DNA from: CBDDBK01 sp965225715
GTDB lineage: Bacteria; Bacteroidota; Bacteroidia; Cytophagales; Flammeovirgaceae
Assembly (NCBI GenBank): GCA_965225715.1
Contig: CBDDBK010000002.1
Span: forward strand, 248,001-312,000
DNA: 64,000 nt
Direction: 5' to 3'
Of the stretch, positions 16,999 to 25,638 are shown piece after piece; position 1 is the stretch's first letter, and each line of letters opens with the position of its first letter. The notes beneath the pieces are model-generated. The model was not told the DNA's origin, did not search any database, and worked only from the letters and a program-made list of their open reading frames with translations. The position numbers and the translations under genes were made by a program.

Positions 16999-18891
16999 AT
17001 GGTTATGACAGCTAAATTTTCAAAATTCCAAAGCTATATTTTTGCTGCTTTGGTTTTTTTTATTCTAACTATTGCTGGAAAATGTGAAAATACCCCTTCA
17101 CAAGACCCACCTCCAGCCGAAACAAATTCAGCTCCTACATCTATTGCTTTAAGTACCAATAGTATTTCTGAAAATGAACCCATTGGAAGTTTGATAGGAA
17201 CTTTTAGTTCCACTGATACAGATTCAGAGGCTTTCACCTATAGTTTGGAAGAAGGGGAAGGGGCTGATGATAATGCCAATTTTATCATTTCTGGAGATAG
17301 TTTAAAAAGCAATCTGAGTTTTAATTTTGAGAATCAAGCCAGTCATTCTATTCGGGTGCAAACAAACGATGGTAATGGTGGAACTTTTCAAATGGTTTTT
17401 AATATAATTATAAGTAATGCTAACGAAGCTCCTACAGCTATTGCCTTAAGTGCCAATAACATAACTGAAAATGAACCTATTGGAAGTTTTATAGGTATTT
17501 TTAGTTCTACAGATGTGGATTCTGATAATTTTACTTATAGTTTAGAAAGTGGAGAAGATGCTGATGATAATGCCAATTTTATCATTTCTGGAGATAGTTT
17601 AAAAAGTAATTTGAGTTTTAATTTTGAGGCTCAAGCCAACCATTCTATTCGGGTGCAAACAAACGATGGTAATGGGGGTACTTTTCAAATGGTTTTTACT
17701 ATAACTATAATTGATAGCGATGATCCTCCTATAACTACTTTAAGCAATACTTTGGTTGATGAAAACTTAAATTCAGGTGCGGTTGTGGGTATTTTTTCAA
17801 CCAGAGATGAAGATATTGAGGTTTTAAGTGATGTTACTTATACTTTAGTTTCTGGATCAGGAGATACAGATAATGACAGTGTTTCTTTTTCTGGAGATAC
17901 CCTTAAGACAGCTATTAGCTTTGATTATGAACGAAAAACAAGTTACACTATTCGGGTACGAAGTGAAAATACGAGTGGACTTAGTTTTGAAGAAAGTTTT
18001 ACTATTACGGTTAATAATTTAGCTGAGTGGTTTTTGGCAAGCGATAATCCAGGATGGCCTGGTAGAAGAGGCCATGAATCAATAACTTTTGATAATAAAA
18101 TATGGATAACAGGTGGATATGATGAAATTGATCAATTTAATGATGTATGGTCTAGTATTGATGGTATAGTTTGGACTGAAGTTAATAGCTCTGCAGGTTG
18201 GGATGCCGGAAGAGGACATTCTTCTGTAGTCTTTGATAATAAAATATGGGTTATAGGGGGACGTACTGATGGTAATAGAGATTCTAATGATGTATGGTCT
18301 AGTACTGATGGTATAGTTTGGACTGAAGTTAATAGCTCTGCAGGTTGGGATGCCAGAAGGGGACATACTTCTGTAGTCTTTGATAATAAAATATGGGTTA
18401 TGGGGGGACGTACTGGCGGTGAAGGTAGCAATGGTGCAAATTTTAATGATGTATGGTCTAGTACTGATAGTATATGGACTGAAGTTAATAGCTCTGCAGG
18501 TTGGGATGCCAGAAGGGGACATACTTCCGTAGTCTTTGATAATAAAATATGGGTTATGGGGGGAAGTATTACCGGTAGTGATCTTTTAAATGATGTATGG
18601 TCTAGTACTGATGGTATAGTTTGGACTGAAGTTAATAGCTCTGCAGGTTGGGGTTACAGAAGAGGACATTCTTCTGTAGTCTTTGATAATAAAATATGGA
18701 TTATAGGTGGAATTGATGAAAGCAAATTAAATGATGTATGGTATAGTACTGATGGTATAATGTGGACTGAGGGGCTTTCAGGTAATTCTAATTGGAATGA
18801 AAGTGCTGAAACTGTAGTCTTTGATAATAAAATTTGGCGATTAGGTGGGTGTTGTCAGGGAATAAATGATATCTGGTATTATGGCTTATAG
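16999..18891 (+). CDS. Exported protein with cadherin-like repeats and a Kelch-like propeller
   Basis: 630 residues. Signal segment (SYIFAALVFFILTIAG) followed by KCENTPSQ, the same AGxC pattern as the cadherin pair upstream. Two near-identical cadherin-type repeats (ALSTNSISENEPIGS...DSDNFTYSLE...NFIISGDSLKSN) and a third divergent one fill residues 45-340. From about 345 there are five to six Kelch-like blades of ~50 residues with GHSSVVFDNKIWVIGG, NDVWSSTDGIVWTEVNSSAG and WDARRGH. Probably a surface adhesin or glycan-binding propeller. ATG alternatives at 16999 and 17005 differ by two residues. A terminator follows. Confidence 0.8.
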   Translation: MVMTAKFSKFQSYIFAALVFFILTIAGKCENTPSQDPPPAETNSAPTSIALSTNSISENEPIGSLIGTFSSTDTDSEAFTYSLEEGEGADDNANFIISGDSLKSNLSFNFENQASHSIRVQTNDGNGGTFQMVFNIIISNANEAPTAIALSANNITENEPIGSFIGIFSSTDVDSDNFTYSLESGEDADDNANFIISGDSLKSNLSFNFEAQANHSIRVQTNDGNGGTFQMVFTITIIDSDDPPITTLSNTLVDENLNSGAVVGIFSTRDEDIEVLSDVTYTLVSGSGDTDNDSVSFSGDTLKTAISFDYERKTSYTIRVRSENTSGLSFEESFTITVNNLAEWFLASDNPGWPGRRGHESITFDNKIWITGGYDEIDQFNDVWSSIDGIVWTEVNSSAGWDAGRGHSSVVFDNKIWVIGGRTDGNRDSNDVWSSTDGIVWTEVNSSAGWDARRGHTSVVFDNKIWVMGGRTGGEGSNGANFNDVWSSTDSIWTEVNSSAGWDARRGHTSVVFDNKIWVMGGSITGSDLLNDVWSSTDGIVWTEVNSSAGWGYRRGHSSVVFDNKIWIIGGIDESKLNDVWYSTDGIMWTEGLSGNSNWNESAETVVFDNKIWRLGGCCQGINDIWYYGL

Positions 18892-18899
18892 CTTTTTAG

Positions 18900-18945
18900 A
18901 AGGTCATCAAATAAAAAATTGATGACCTTTAAATATTATTTTATA
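18900..18945 (+). terminator. Rho-independent terminator after the Kelch protein gene
   Basis: AAGGTCATCAA and TTGATGACCTT form an 11-bp perfect stem around an 8-nt A/T loop, 9 bp past the stop codon, followed by AT-rich sequence with runs of T. Confidence 0.75.
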
Positions 18946-19080
18946 TTTTTTCTATTTAAAAAAATAAAGAGAAGGCTTTTATTTATTATCAATGACTTAT
19001 ATACTTAAAAAATATTATTTATTTAAAATTAGCCAACCGTTACCACCAGTTTTCTTAATACTATTAAAAATTAAAATATT

Positions 19081-20418
19081 ATGCAACAGTTTTTCAAAAA
19101 GATAAATATCTTTACCCTAGTATTATTTTTTTTAGGGTTATCATTTTTTATATTATCTTGTAAAATACAAGATAAAGATACTATAAATCCTTTAATAAAT
19201 TCTGATAGTATAATCCCTGAAGTTCAAGACATTTTTGACATTATGACTTTTACATATCTTTGGGAAAATCAAGTTGACCAAAACATAAATTTAATTGCTT
19301 ACTCAGAACCCATATCTTTAGTTGCTGATTTGCGAGTAGAGGAAGATCAATTTACTTTTATTCAAGAAGGTACATCTGTTCAAGATGCTTTAGCCGGTAC
19401 TCCATTGGGGAATGGTATAAATTTACGTTATCTAGATGACACGCTCTATGTCTCTTATGTTGAACCCAATTCACCAGCAGATCTTGCTGGTTTTAAAAGA
19501 GGAAATAGTATTCTTAGAATTAACGATAATCTTTTAACCCCTGCTCCAGAAGTAACACCTTTAGTCAATCTTAATGAAACTATTTCGATTACTTATCTCG
19601 ATGAAAATGGATTTGAAAGAACCACAGATTTAATTCCGAAAGAATATGCCACTTCTGCTGTTATACATCAAGAAATTAAACAGCTTTCTAACAGTAAAAA
19701 AATTGGTTATTTGGTCTATGCTACTTTTAGCAGCAGTTCTATGCAAGAACTCACCGATGCTTTTGTAACTTTTCAAACCGAAAATATCGATGAACTTATT
19801 TTAGATTTAAGATACAATAGTGGCGGCTCTGTAAGAATCTCGCAACACCTAGCTAGTCTTATCAATAATCAGCTGGCAGGCGAATTATTTTTACAACTTT
19901 TGTTTAGCAGTGCTTATACAACTTATTTGGAAAGTGAAGCCCCTCAAAGTTTGGAAGATGCAAAATATCCATTTCAAAATATTTCTCAAGCCCTAAATTT
20001 AGATAGGTTATTTATTTTAACTGATAGATTTACGGCCAGTGCTTCAGAACTTATTATCAATGGGCTATCGCCTTTTATGGAGGTTATATTGATTGGAAGA
20101 CAAACAGTTGGAAAAAACTTAGGTTCTTTTGTTTATACTATTGAAGGTAGTAAAACGTACACTTTTTTGCCAATTACCTTTAGAACAGCTAACTCGGAAG
20201 GTAATAACGACTACGGAGATGGCTTTACCCCCAATTTTTCTACTTTTGATAATGTAAAAGAAAGTTTTGGAAGTCTAGAAGAAAACATGCTTGCTCAGGC
20301 AATTTATTATATCGAAAATGGGAGTTTTGATAACGATAGCCCAAATTTACGTTTAAGCTTACCTTCTCAAAAAGTCCTAAACAAGCCTATAATAGACCGG
20401 ATGATTATACAGAACTAA
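19081..20418 (+). CDS. S41-family (C-terminal processing) peptidase, lipoprotein
   Basis: 445 residues. Signal peptide with lipobox ILSC (FFILSCKIQDK) puts it on a membrane facing the periplasm. A PDZ domain spans about residues 100-180 (NGINLRYLDDTLYVSYVEPN, SPADLAGFKRGNSILRIND). The S41 catalytic part includes ELILDLRYNSGGSVRI and the nucleophile region RFTASASELIINGL, with the lysine in GRQTVGKNLGS. This is the Bacteroidota-type tail-specific protease arrangement with an N-terminal lipoprotein helix region. The natural substrate is unknown. It stands alone between two non-coding gaps. Confidence 0.88.
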   Translation: MQQFFKKINIFTLVLFFLGLSFFILSCKIQDKDTINPLINSDSIIPEVQDIFDIMTFTYLWENQVDQNINLIAYSEPISLVADLRVEEDQFTFIQEGTSVQDALAGTPLGNGINLRYLDDTLYVSYVEPNSPADLAGFKRGNSILRINDNLLTPAPEVTPLVNLNETISITYLDENGFERTTDLIPKEYATSAVIHQEIKQLSNSKKIGYLVYATFSSSSMQELTDAFVTFQTENIDELILDLRYNSGGSVRISQHLASLINNQLAGELFLQLLFSSAYTTYLESEAPQSLEDAKYPFQNISQALNLDRLFILTDRFTASASELIINGLSPFMEVILIGRQTVGKNLGSFVYTIEGSKTYTFLPITFRTANSEGNNDYGDGFTPNFSTFDNVKESFGSLEENMLAQAIYYIENGSFDNDSPNLRLSLPSQKVLNKPIIDRMIIQN

Positions 20419-20424
20419 TTTAAA

Positions 20425-20518
20425 TACAGTTGATCCATTTGAAAAAAGGTTTTTTGAAGATTTTAAACCTATTTATCTTGGAAATGACCATTTCCAAGAT
20501 AAAAATGGCATTGCTATT
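20425..20518. repeat. Dispersed repeat copy D with a 15-bp perfect hairpin
   Basis: Reverse orientation: CAGTTGATCCATTTGAAAAA ... AAAAATGGCATTGCTAT. Its centre has become a perfect stem TTTATCTTGGAAATG / CATTTCCAAGATAAA with a 2-nt loop (20472-20503), immediately downstream of the S41 gene. The hairpin could act as a transcription stop or mRNA stabiliser, although no T-tract follows. Confidence 0.55.
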
Positions 20519-20622
20519 ATTCTTTAAGAAGGTAGTAATACCATTACACATCTGAAAATACAGAGAATTCTTTTTGAAGTTGTTTAAAAATTAGTTTTTA
20601 ATTTAATATATTGATTTTTAAA

Positions 20623-20719
20623 TAGACTTGAATTATTTTGATAATCAATATGTTATGTAATTTTGATTTTTTGGCATTGAATTTAATGAAAAAAACTAAT
20701 ATAGTATAAATATTTGATT
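20623..20719. repeat. ~95-bp repeat shared with the IS982 region
   Basis: TAGACTTGAATTATTTTGAT through AAAAAAACTAATATAGTATA is nearly identical to 38889-38984, where it adjoins the IS982 transposase remnant. It is probably a solo end of the same mobile element. No coding capacity. Confidence 0.6.
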
Positions 20720-20753
20720 ATCAATTTAATAAATTTTAAAATAACCTCCTAGT

Positions 20754-20778
20754 AAAAGAGCTTGAATACGGCTCTATT
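20754..20778 (-). terminator. Possible terminator for the pseudouridine synthase gene
   Basis: Minus strand AATAGAGC-cgtattcaa-GCTCTTTT: a short stem followed by four T, about 45 bp beyond the stop codon of the gene at 20821-21498. Confidence 0.45.
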
Positions 20779-20820
20779 CTAGATTGCTATGCGCTTTTTA
20801 CAAAAAAACTTTGAATACGC

Positions 20821-21498
20821 TTACCTATTTCTAAAAGGAATCCATTGGGATTGACGAGGTGGTAAAGCCTTAATATCTAAAGGAGCCTCGGTTATAGGAT
20901 GATTAAAGGCTAACCTATATGCATGTAAATCTATAGACTTATCCGAATTAGCTTGTTTATAACCGTACTTAATATCTCCTCTGATAGCACAGCCTATGCT
21001 AGAGAGTTGAGCCCTAATTTGGTGTTTTTTACCTGTTAGCAAATCTATTTCCAACAAATAAAGTTGCCCAATACGAGCTTCGAGTCGATAATATAAACAT
21101 ACTAAACTGCGTGATTTTTTTTGCTTTAAACTAATACTGACCGTATTTTTATCAGCATGTTTACTCAACCAATGCTTTAATGTATCTTCATCTTTCGGTG
21201 GCATGTTACTCACTAAAGCCCAGTATATTTTTGTGATTTTAGAGTTTTGAAACATCTTTTGAAGACGTACCAAAGCTTTTGAAGATTTTGCCAACAGCAA
21301 TAAACCACTTACTGGTCTATCTAAACGGTGAACAAGTTGACAATAAGGATTAGAATTTTTATTTCTCTCTTTCAAATAACTTTTTACCCAATCAATAATA
21401 CAAATATCGCCTGTTGAATCTTTTTGAGATAGCCAAGCATTTGGCTTATTAATAACAATAATATGGTTGTCTTCATAAACAATAGCAGGTTCTCTCAC
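20821..21498 (-). CDS. RluA-family 23S rRNA/tRNA pseudouridine synthase
   Basis: 225 residues. The catalytic-aspartate motif is QLVHRLDRPVSGLLLLAKSS (about residues 55-74), preceded by VYEDNHIIVINKP and followed by GKKHQIRAQLSSIGCAIRGD and the closing DLHAYRLAFNHPITEAPL. This is the catalytic domain of RluA-type enzymes without an S4 domain, the short RluC-like form common in Bacteroidota. It converts uridine to pseudouridine in rRNA or tRNA; the target base cannot be told from sequence. Confidence 0.88.
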   Translation of the reverse strand: MREPAIVYEDNHIIVINKPNAWLSQKDSTGDICIIDWVKSYLKERNKNSNPYCQLVHRLDRPVSGLLLLAKSSKALVRLQKMFQNSKITKIYWALVSNMPPKDEDTLKHWLSKHADKNTVSISLKQKKSRSLVCLYYRLEARIGQLYLLEIDLLTGKKHQIRAQLSSIGCAIRGDIKYGYKQANSDKSIDLHAYRLAFNHPITEAPLDIKALPPRQSQWIPFRNR

Positions 21499-21778
21499 AA
21501 GCAGTCTTAATTTTTAATTGTATCGTCAAAATTGGTATTAAAGGCTTTTTTTAGAATTCAGAAAATAAATAAAAAATTGTATTTTTTTGATATCTATTGT
21601 CTTTTTTTACTACTGTATGTTTTTCATAAAAATTTGATTATTAGGTATTTAAAATATAAATTATTTAGATTTTTTTAGAAAAAAGAACTTATAGGAATCT
21701 AAAAAAATATTTATTTTCCTGAGGTCAAAGATATAAAAAATATAGTTAAAAAATGTCCTTGATTTGAAAACCTATTTA

Positions 21779-21959
21779 GAGCGTGTTTAGTTTTTTATTT
21801 GATGGTTATAATTGTATTTTTTGGTTTTTTTCTTTATATAGCAAAATATAATAAGTAGCTGATAATAAGATAATTGAAATTTTAGCAATGGGATAAAAAA
21901 ACTGCTTTTTTATCTATTACTATTTGACTATCAATAAATTAAAAAAACTAAACACGCTC
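21779..21959. mobile_element. MITE with GAGCGTGTTTAG termini, copy 1
   Basis: 181 bp flanked by direct TTA trinucleotides (21776-21778 and 21960-21962). Ends are GAGCGTGTTTAGTTTTTT and its perfect complement AAAAAACTAAACACGCTC. The TNA target duplication and GAG... ends fit an IS5-family-mobilised element. No ORF. A second copy is at 39906-40108. This copy is inserted in a transposase fragment. Confidence 0.85.
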
Positions 21960-21962
21960 TTA

Positions 21963-22150
21963 ATCCCAACCCAATAAATGCACTTGATCGAATTGAGTTA
22001 TATGAACACTGCTCAAAGACATGGTTGTATGATGATAAATCTTCTGATTATCGCGACATTCAAACGGATTTAAGCCCGCATGTTGTTTGCTATCGCGAAA
22101 CAAAAATTCTATTTGAAAACGCGAACAATAGTAGCTTACAAGTTTTTTTA
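21963..22150 (-). pseudogene. IS4-like DDE transposase C-terminal fragment
   Basis: Minus-strand translation, too short to be a called gene: VSYYCSRFQIEFLFRDSKQH, AGLNPFECRDNQKIYHHTTM, SLSSVHITQFDQVHLLGWD. The RFQIEFLFRDSKQHAGL block is the glutamate-containing region (Y..RxxxExxF..K) of IS4-type transposases. The 5' part is gone, and the reading frame ends exactly at the MITE insertion (the TAA comes from its target duplication). Confidence 0.7.
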
Positions 22151-22230
22151 ATTTTTAGGGTCAAAATTTACCGGAGTATTGGATGTAAAACCTACCAAAA
22201 TTAGTTTATGGCACCTCAGCAACTCACTTA

Positions 22231-22320
22231 GCGCAATCCTATTTTATTTTGGAAATGATTAGTTTCAAAACCAATGAGTTAAAATTTATAAAAATCCTTT
22301 TTTAAAGCGACATGACTATA
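22231..22320. repeat. Dispersed ~90-bp repeat, copy E
   Basis: GCAATCCTATTTTATTTTGG to TTTTTAAAGCGACATGACTATA, forward orientation, the best match to copy A at 166-255. It ends 16 bp before the stop codon of the next minus-strand gene. Confidence 0.6.
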
Positions 22321-22335
22321 ATACGGCTGTATTAT

Positions 22336-23478
22336 TTATTCTTTATAATCTAACTTAATAGCACCACATTGCTTAAAATCGGAACTAATGGAAAAAAACT
22401 TCTTTTTCTTACCTATTTTAAGCATAAAAGCTGCGGTATTGGGTGGTTTTGTACCTAAGTTTTCGGCAAAAACAATGAGATAGTTTTGGCGGCTTGGATC
22501 TAAAGTTAATTCTATAGTTTTTTTATGTTTACTGATCGTGTAGTTTTCTAAAAGCCAAGTATCATTAAATTTCAAAGAAATAATATCGCCATCGACCTCT
22601 CGCTTATCCCAAATTTTAACGGTGATTTTTTTGGTATTTGCTTTAATACGATTTTGCTGGTAAACAAATCGACCTTTTAAGACAATTGGTAAGCTATTTT
22701 TAGGATCGTTAGCAGGTTTATTTTTTATTATACTACTATAACTTGGCGATATATTCCTGTCAGATTCTAAGGTTATATTTTGAAAACCATATTCTATAAC
22801 TTTCACATCATCTATAAAAAAGTAAGATTGAGGATCTATTTCATGACCCGAATAAATGGTTTGAGTTCTATAGTCCGGCAAAAAATTACCTATGGTTAAG
22901 AATTTATAAGCCGAGTCACTCACAATAGTTGCTGTTATTTTTTGCCATTTTTTTGCGTTTAGAGGTCTTTTCAGTTGGAAATGGGGTTTTACCCGAATGT
23001 AATTTCCTAAATTTTGTTTTAAAGGTTTAGTAGAAAAATGAACACCTAAACCATTGGAAATGATATTGGCAAAAGATGAAGCAATCGGGGTAAGCACGTA
23101 CATACTGACCTCATAGATTGTATTTTTTGTCAAGGGTTTTCGCAAGGGGACAGAAATATATTCTCGGTAATTTTTTAATCTGCGCAGGTAAGTGATAATG
23201 CCTGCAATGGCGCTATCGGAAAAAATGTGATAATATTTAATAGCACCGGGCTGATCGAACATTTGGTTTTCAATAAAATGATCTGGTGTGGGGTAAGGGT
23301 AATAGTTTTTAGCTTCTCCGGGTGAAAACCAGTATTTGACCTGATCAAAAAAAGCGCGCGGTTCATGACGGGGGCTATAGTCTTCAAAACCTCCATTAGG
23401 CACTAAATTAGTCGTGTCTTGGGCTTTGGAAATAAAAAACAGCAAAGTAAGACAAATAAGATGTATATATTTTAGCAT
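22336..23478 (-). CDS. Secreted protein with N-terminal carbohydrate-binding-like (jelly-roll) region
   Basis: 380 residues. Signal peptide MLKYIHLICLTLLFFISKAQ with the Bacteroidota-typical Gln after cleavage. Residues 25-220 (NLVPNGGFEDYSP, WFSPGEAKNYYP, ENTIYEVSMYVLT-like beta strands, FIDDVKVIEYG) resemble the jelly-roll module found before OmpA domains in Bacteroidota. Instead of an OmpA domain the C-terminus (250-380: LKGRFVYQQNRIKANTKKIT and following, LTLDPSRQNYLIVFAENLG) is a second beta-rich module. Function not recognised; an envelope or cell-wall role is a guess from the N-terminal module. Confidence 0.65.
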   Translation of the reverse strand: MLKYIHLICLTLLFFISKAQDTTNLVPNGGFEDYSPRHEPRAFFDQVKYWFSPGEAKNYYPYPTPDHFIENQMFDQPGAIKYYHIFSDSAIAGIITYLRRLKNYREYISVPLRKPLTKNTIYEVSMYVLTPIASSFANIISNGLGVHFSTKPLKQNLGNYIRVKPHFQLKRPLNAKKWQKITATIVSDSAYKFLTIGNFLPDYRTQTIYSGHEIDPQSYFFIDDVKVIEYGFQNITLESDRNISPSYSSIIKNKPANDPKNSLPIVLKGRFVYQQNRIKANTKKITVKIWDKREVDGDIISLKFNDTWLLENYTISKHKKTIELTLDPSRQNYLIVFAENLGTKPPNTAAFMLKIGKKKKFFSISSDFKQCGAIKLDYKE

Positions 23479-23536
23479 AAAATTAAATTAGGATGTGGTG
23501 TGTGGCAAAAGTATTTTTATTTTTAGATTGTTGCTT

Positions 23537-23628
23537 TATAGTCACTTCAAATTTAAAAAAGATTTTCCGGTATTCTACACGTTGATTATTAACAAAACCA
23601 TTTCCTTAAATAAAATAGCATTGCTATA
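23537..23628. repeat. Dispersed ~90-bp repeat, copy F
   Basis: TATAGTCACTTCAAATTTAA to AAATAAAATAGCATTGCTATA, reverse orientation relative to copy A, clean at both ends. It lies between the secreted-protein gene and the TIR gene. Confidence 0.6.
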
Positions 23629-23660
23629 CCCCTTTTCCGAGCAATATGAATAGGAACTAT

Positions 23661-24380
23661 TCAAGAATCCTTGAGATTATCAAAGGCTTTTTGAATGGCA
23701 TTAATGACTTGAGTCCAAGATGCATCGTCATTATATTTTCGCATCCAGTCAGTCGGAGGAGCTTGCAAGGTGCTAATAGGCAATTTCCCCCAAGCACATA
23801 CCCGTATTCGAATGGGAATCACCGTTTGGCGACCTTCTTTATCAGCTTGTAGGGCTGCTTTCAACTCTTTTTCATGACAAAAATCCGAAGCTATAAAATC
23901 AGCACTGATCAAACAAAGCACCACATCCGCCTCGTATAGATGGTCGAATATTTCTTGCTTCCATCTTTGCCCAGCTATAAGTTTCCCGTCATCCCAGACG
24001 TTTACTTCGTTTGCCCTGACCAAAGCCGCTAAATGGATGACTAATGTATCTTTATAATCCATATCTTTGTGGGAATACGAAATAAATATTTTGGGCAGTT
24101 GCTGTTTCTCTTGAGGCTTTTCGGGGATCGGTATTTTTTGCCTTTCCGGAAGCCTTATTTTTTTACCTCTTAGTTTTCTTCTTTCTCGTTCCAATCTTTC
24201 TTTTTTCAATCTTTCTTTTTTTTCTTCTTCTTCTTTTTTTTCTTCTTGTCTTATTTTTTCTATTTCTTCCAAAAAATCTCCAATAGCTTTGTTGCCTTTT
24301 TTTACGGTAGGCACAGGTGGAATTTCCAAAGGGTTATTTTTAAGGTAAACTCCATTTATCTTGCTACTTTCTTCTCTCAT
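23661..24380 (-). CDS. TIR-domain protein with charged coiled coil, possibly truncated at its N-terminus
   Basis: 239 residues. About residues 35-85 are a highly charged helix (EEIEKIRQEEKKEEEEKKER). From about 98 there is a TIR domain: KIFISYSHKDMDYKDTLVIH, VWDDGKLIAGQRWKQEI, ADVVLCLISADFIASDFCH and EKELKAAL, with the Glu of CHEKEL where the catalytic NADase glutamate sits in enzymatic TIRs. Such proteins act in antiphage abortive infection or host signalling. The start lies 10 bp from an ISAs1 end, and the upstream frame is open only into the IS terminus, so a longer N-terminal module may have been removed. Confidence 0.78.
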   Translation of the reverse strand: MREESSKINGVYLKNNPLEIPPVPTVKKGNKAIGDFLEEIEKIRQEEKKEEEEKKERLKKERLERERRKLRGKKIRLPERQKIPIPEKPQEKQQLPKIFISYSHKDMDYKDTLVIHLAALVRANEVNVWDDGKLIAGQRWKQEIFDHLYEADVVLCLISADFIASDFCHEKELKAALQADKEGRQTVIPIRIRVCAWGKLPISTLQAPPTDWMRKYNDDASWTQVINAIQKAFDNLKDS

Positions 24381-24390
24381 TAGGTAATAA

Positions 24391-25483
24391 GGGCTTTCTT
24401 ATAAACAATTTATGCTCCTAAGCCAGTGCAAAAGTTTAGAAAACTTGTCTTGAAATAACTGGATCTGAGCAAGCATATTTTTAGTCTTTGTCTTCTTTAG
24501 AAGTTTAATTATCAGGGTTCTGCATACAGATAAAACCCCGGTCACCGCCTTTTCTTTAGTTCTTATATGATTATTGGTCTCTACTGACCAATGCTCCCGA
24601 ATAGCCGAAAAATAATCTTCGTTTTTATCAAAACCTCCATTAGAAATAGAATAACATACCTGGCAAGATTGTTCAACACCAGTTAAATCAAAACGCCAAC
24701 GCTTCACCTTAAAAAGACTCTTAAAGCCACTTGTTCGCCAAGGGCTATCAACATATTGACCCGAAATAGCATAATGCTTATACTCTCTTTTTTCTATACC
24801 TCCATGCCCTTTATTAAATGTAATTTCTTGATTAACAGGCTTTAATCGCTTCACATAGCCGCTCATAGCCGCCAATAATTCTTTTTGATTGGCTTTCGTT
24901 TCTTCGAGCAAGTTTTGGAGACAGGGCTGCTCACTTTCTTTTTTACCATTGTAATAGCCTTGAGCCAAAACCTCTCTGTCTGAGTGTTTGAGCAATTGTA
25001 CTAAAGCCTCTCCACGCTTATCCCCTTTTTTAAATACTAGCCCTCAATTCTTGCCCATCGTCAGCAAACCATGCGCGCTCTTCCGATTTTAGCTCAAGAC
25101 CAAAATTTTTAAACAGCAGGTCTTCCAAAGGCTCTAAAGCTATTGTTTTTAAAAAAATGGGAGATAAGAACGTGATATAACATGTTTATTATCAAGGCCT
25201 AAAAAGGAACACAAGGCTTCGTTAGTATTTTGCATCCCTCGCTGAATACCAGAAAGCGTAGCATCTCGACCACGTAATAGAGCTATAATCAAACTAAGCA
25301 ACACAAAGGCAAAGTCCAGCTTCTTACCTCTATTATCCCTTAAATCTAAACCTGAATAATTTTGTATTTGCCGATAAAATGATGTTATTTGTATCTTGTG
25401 AGTGTAGATTTATATGAATGTTGCAATTAAATAAACACAAATATAGACTATTTTACACGCACATTTTTTTTATAAGAAAGCCC
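24391..25483 (-). mobile_element. ISAs1-family element, copy 2 (decayed)
   Basis: Ends GGGCTTTCTTATAAA and TTTATAAGAAAGCCC. Over 95% identical to copy 1 by eye across most of its length. No target duplication seen. It separates the TIR gene from the aconitase gene. Confidence 0.85.
24399..25395 (-). pseudogene. ISAs1-family transposase copy 2, start lost and frameshifted
   Basis: The C-terminal 198 codons (24399-24995) are open. The N-terminal part carries single-base indels (an extra A near 25032, a missing A near 25150) and the start ATG seen in copy 1 is ATA. The segment with the second catalytic Asp is absent; the reading runs LLEETKANQKELLAAMSGY. The AAAGCCA-flanked 23 bp present in copy 1 has been deleted, leaving one AAAGCCA. 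Non-functional. Confidence 0.85.
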
Positions 25484-25638
25484 TTTATATCTATATAATC
25501 CCATAATGATTATATTTGTTCAACAGTTTTAAGCTGAAATAGTTGATTTTAAATTTTGAGAGAATCTTCATTCTTTGGGTATCATAGCCCAAAACTATAA
25601 TTAATTAACATATAACTAACCATTTAACGCATAATATT

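Larger units (their letters stand above)
21499..22335. other. Intergenic region filled with mobile-element debris
   Basis: 837 bp without an intact gene. It holds, in order, ~280 bp of AT-rich sequence, a 181-bp MITE, a transposase fragment and a copy of the dispersed repeat. The stretch 22161-22230 has no recognisable content. Confidence 0.7.

Noticed and set aside
18079..18522. Antisense ORFs opposite the Kelch repeats
   Set aside because: Repetitive low-complexity translations that follow the sense-strand blade period; no independent signal.
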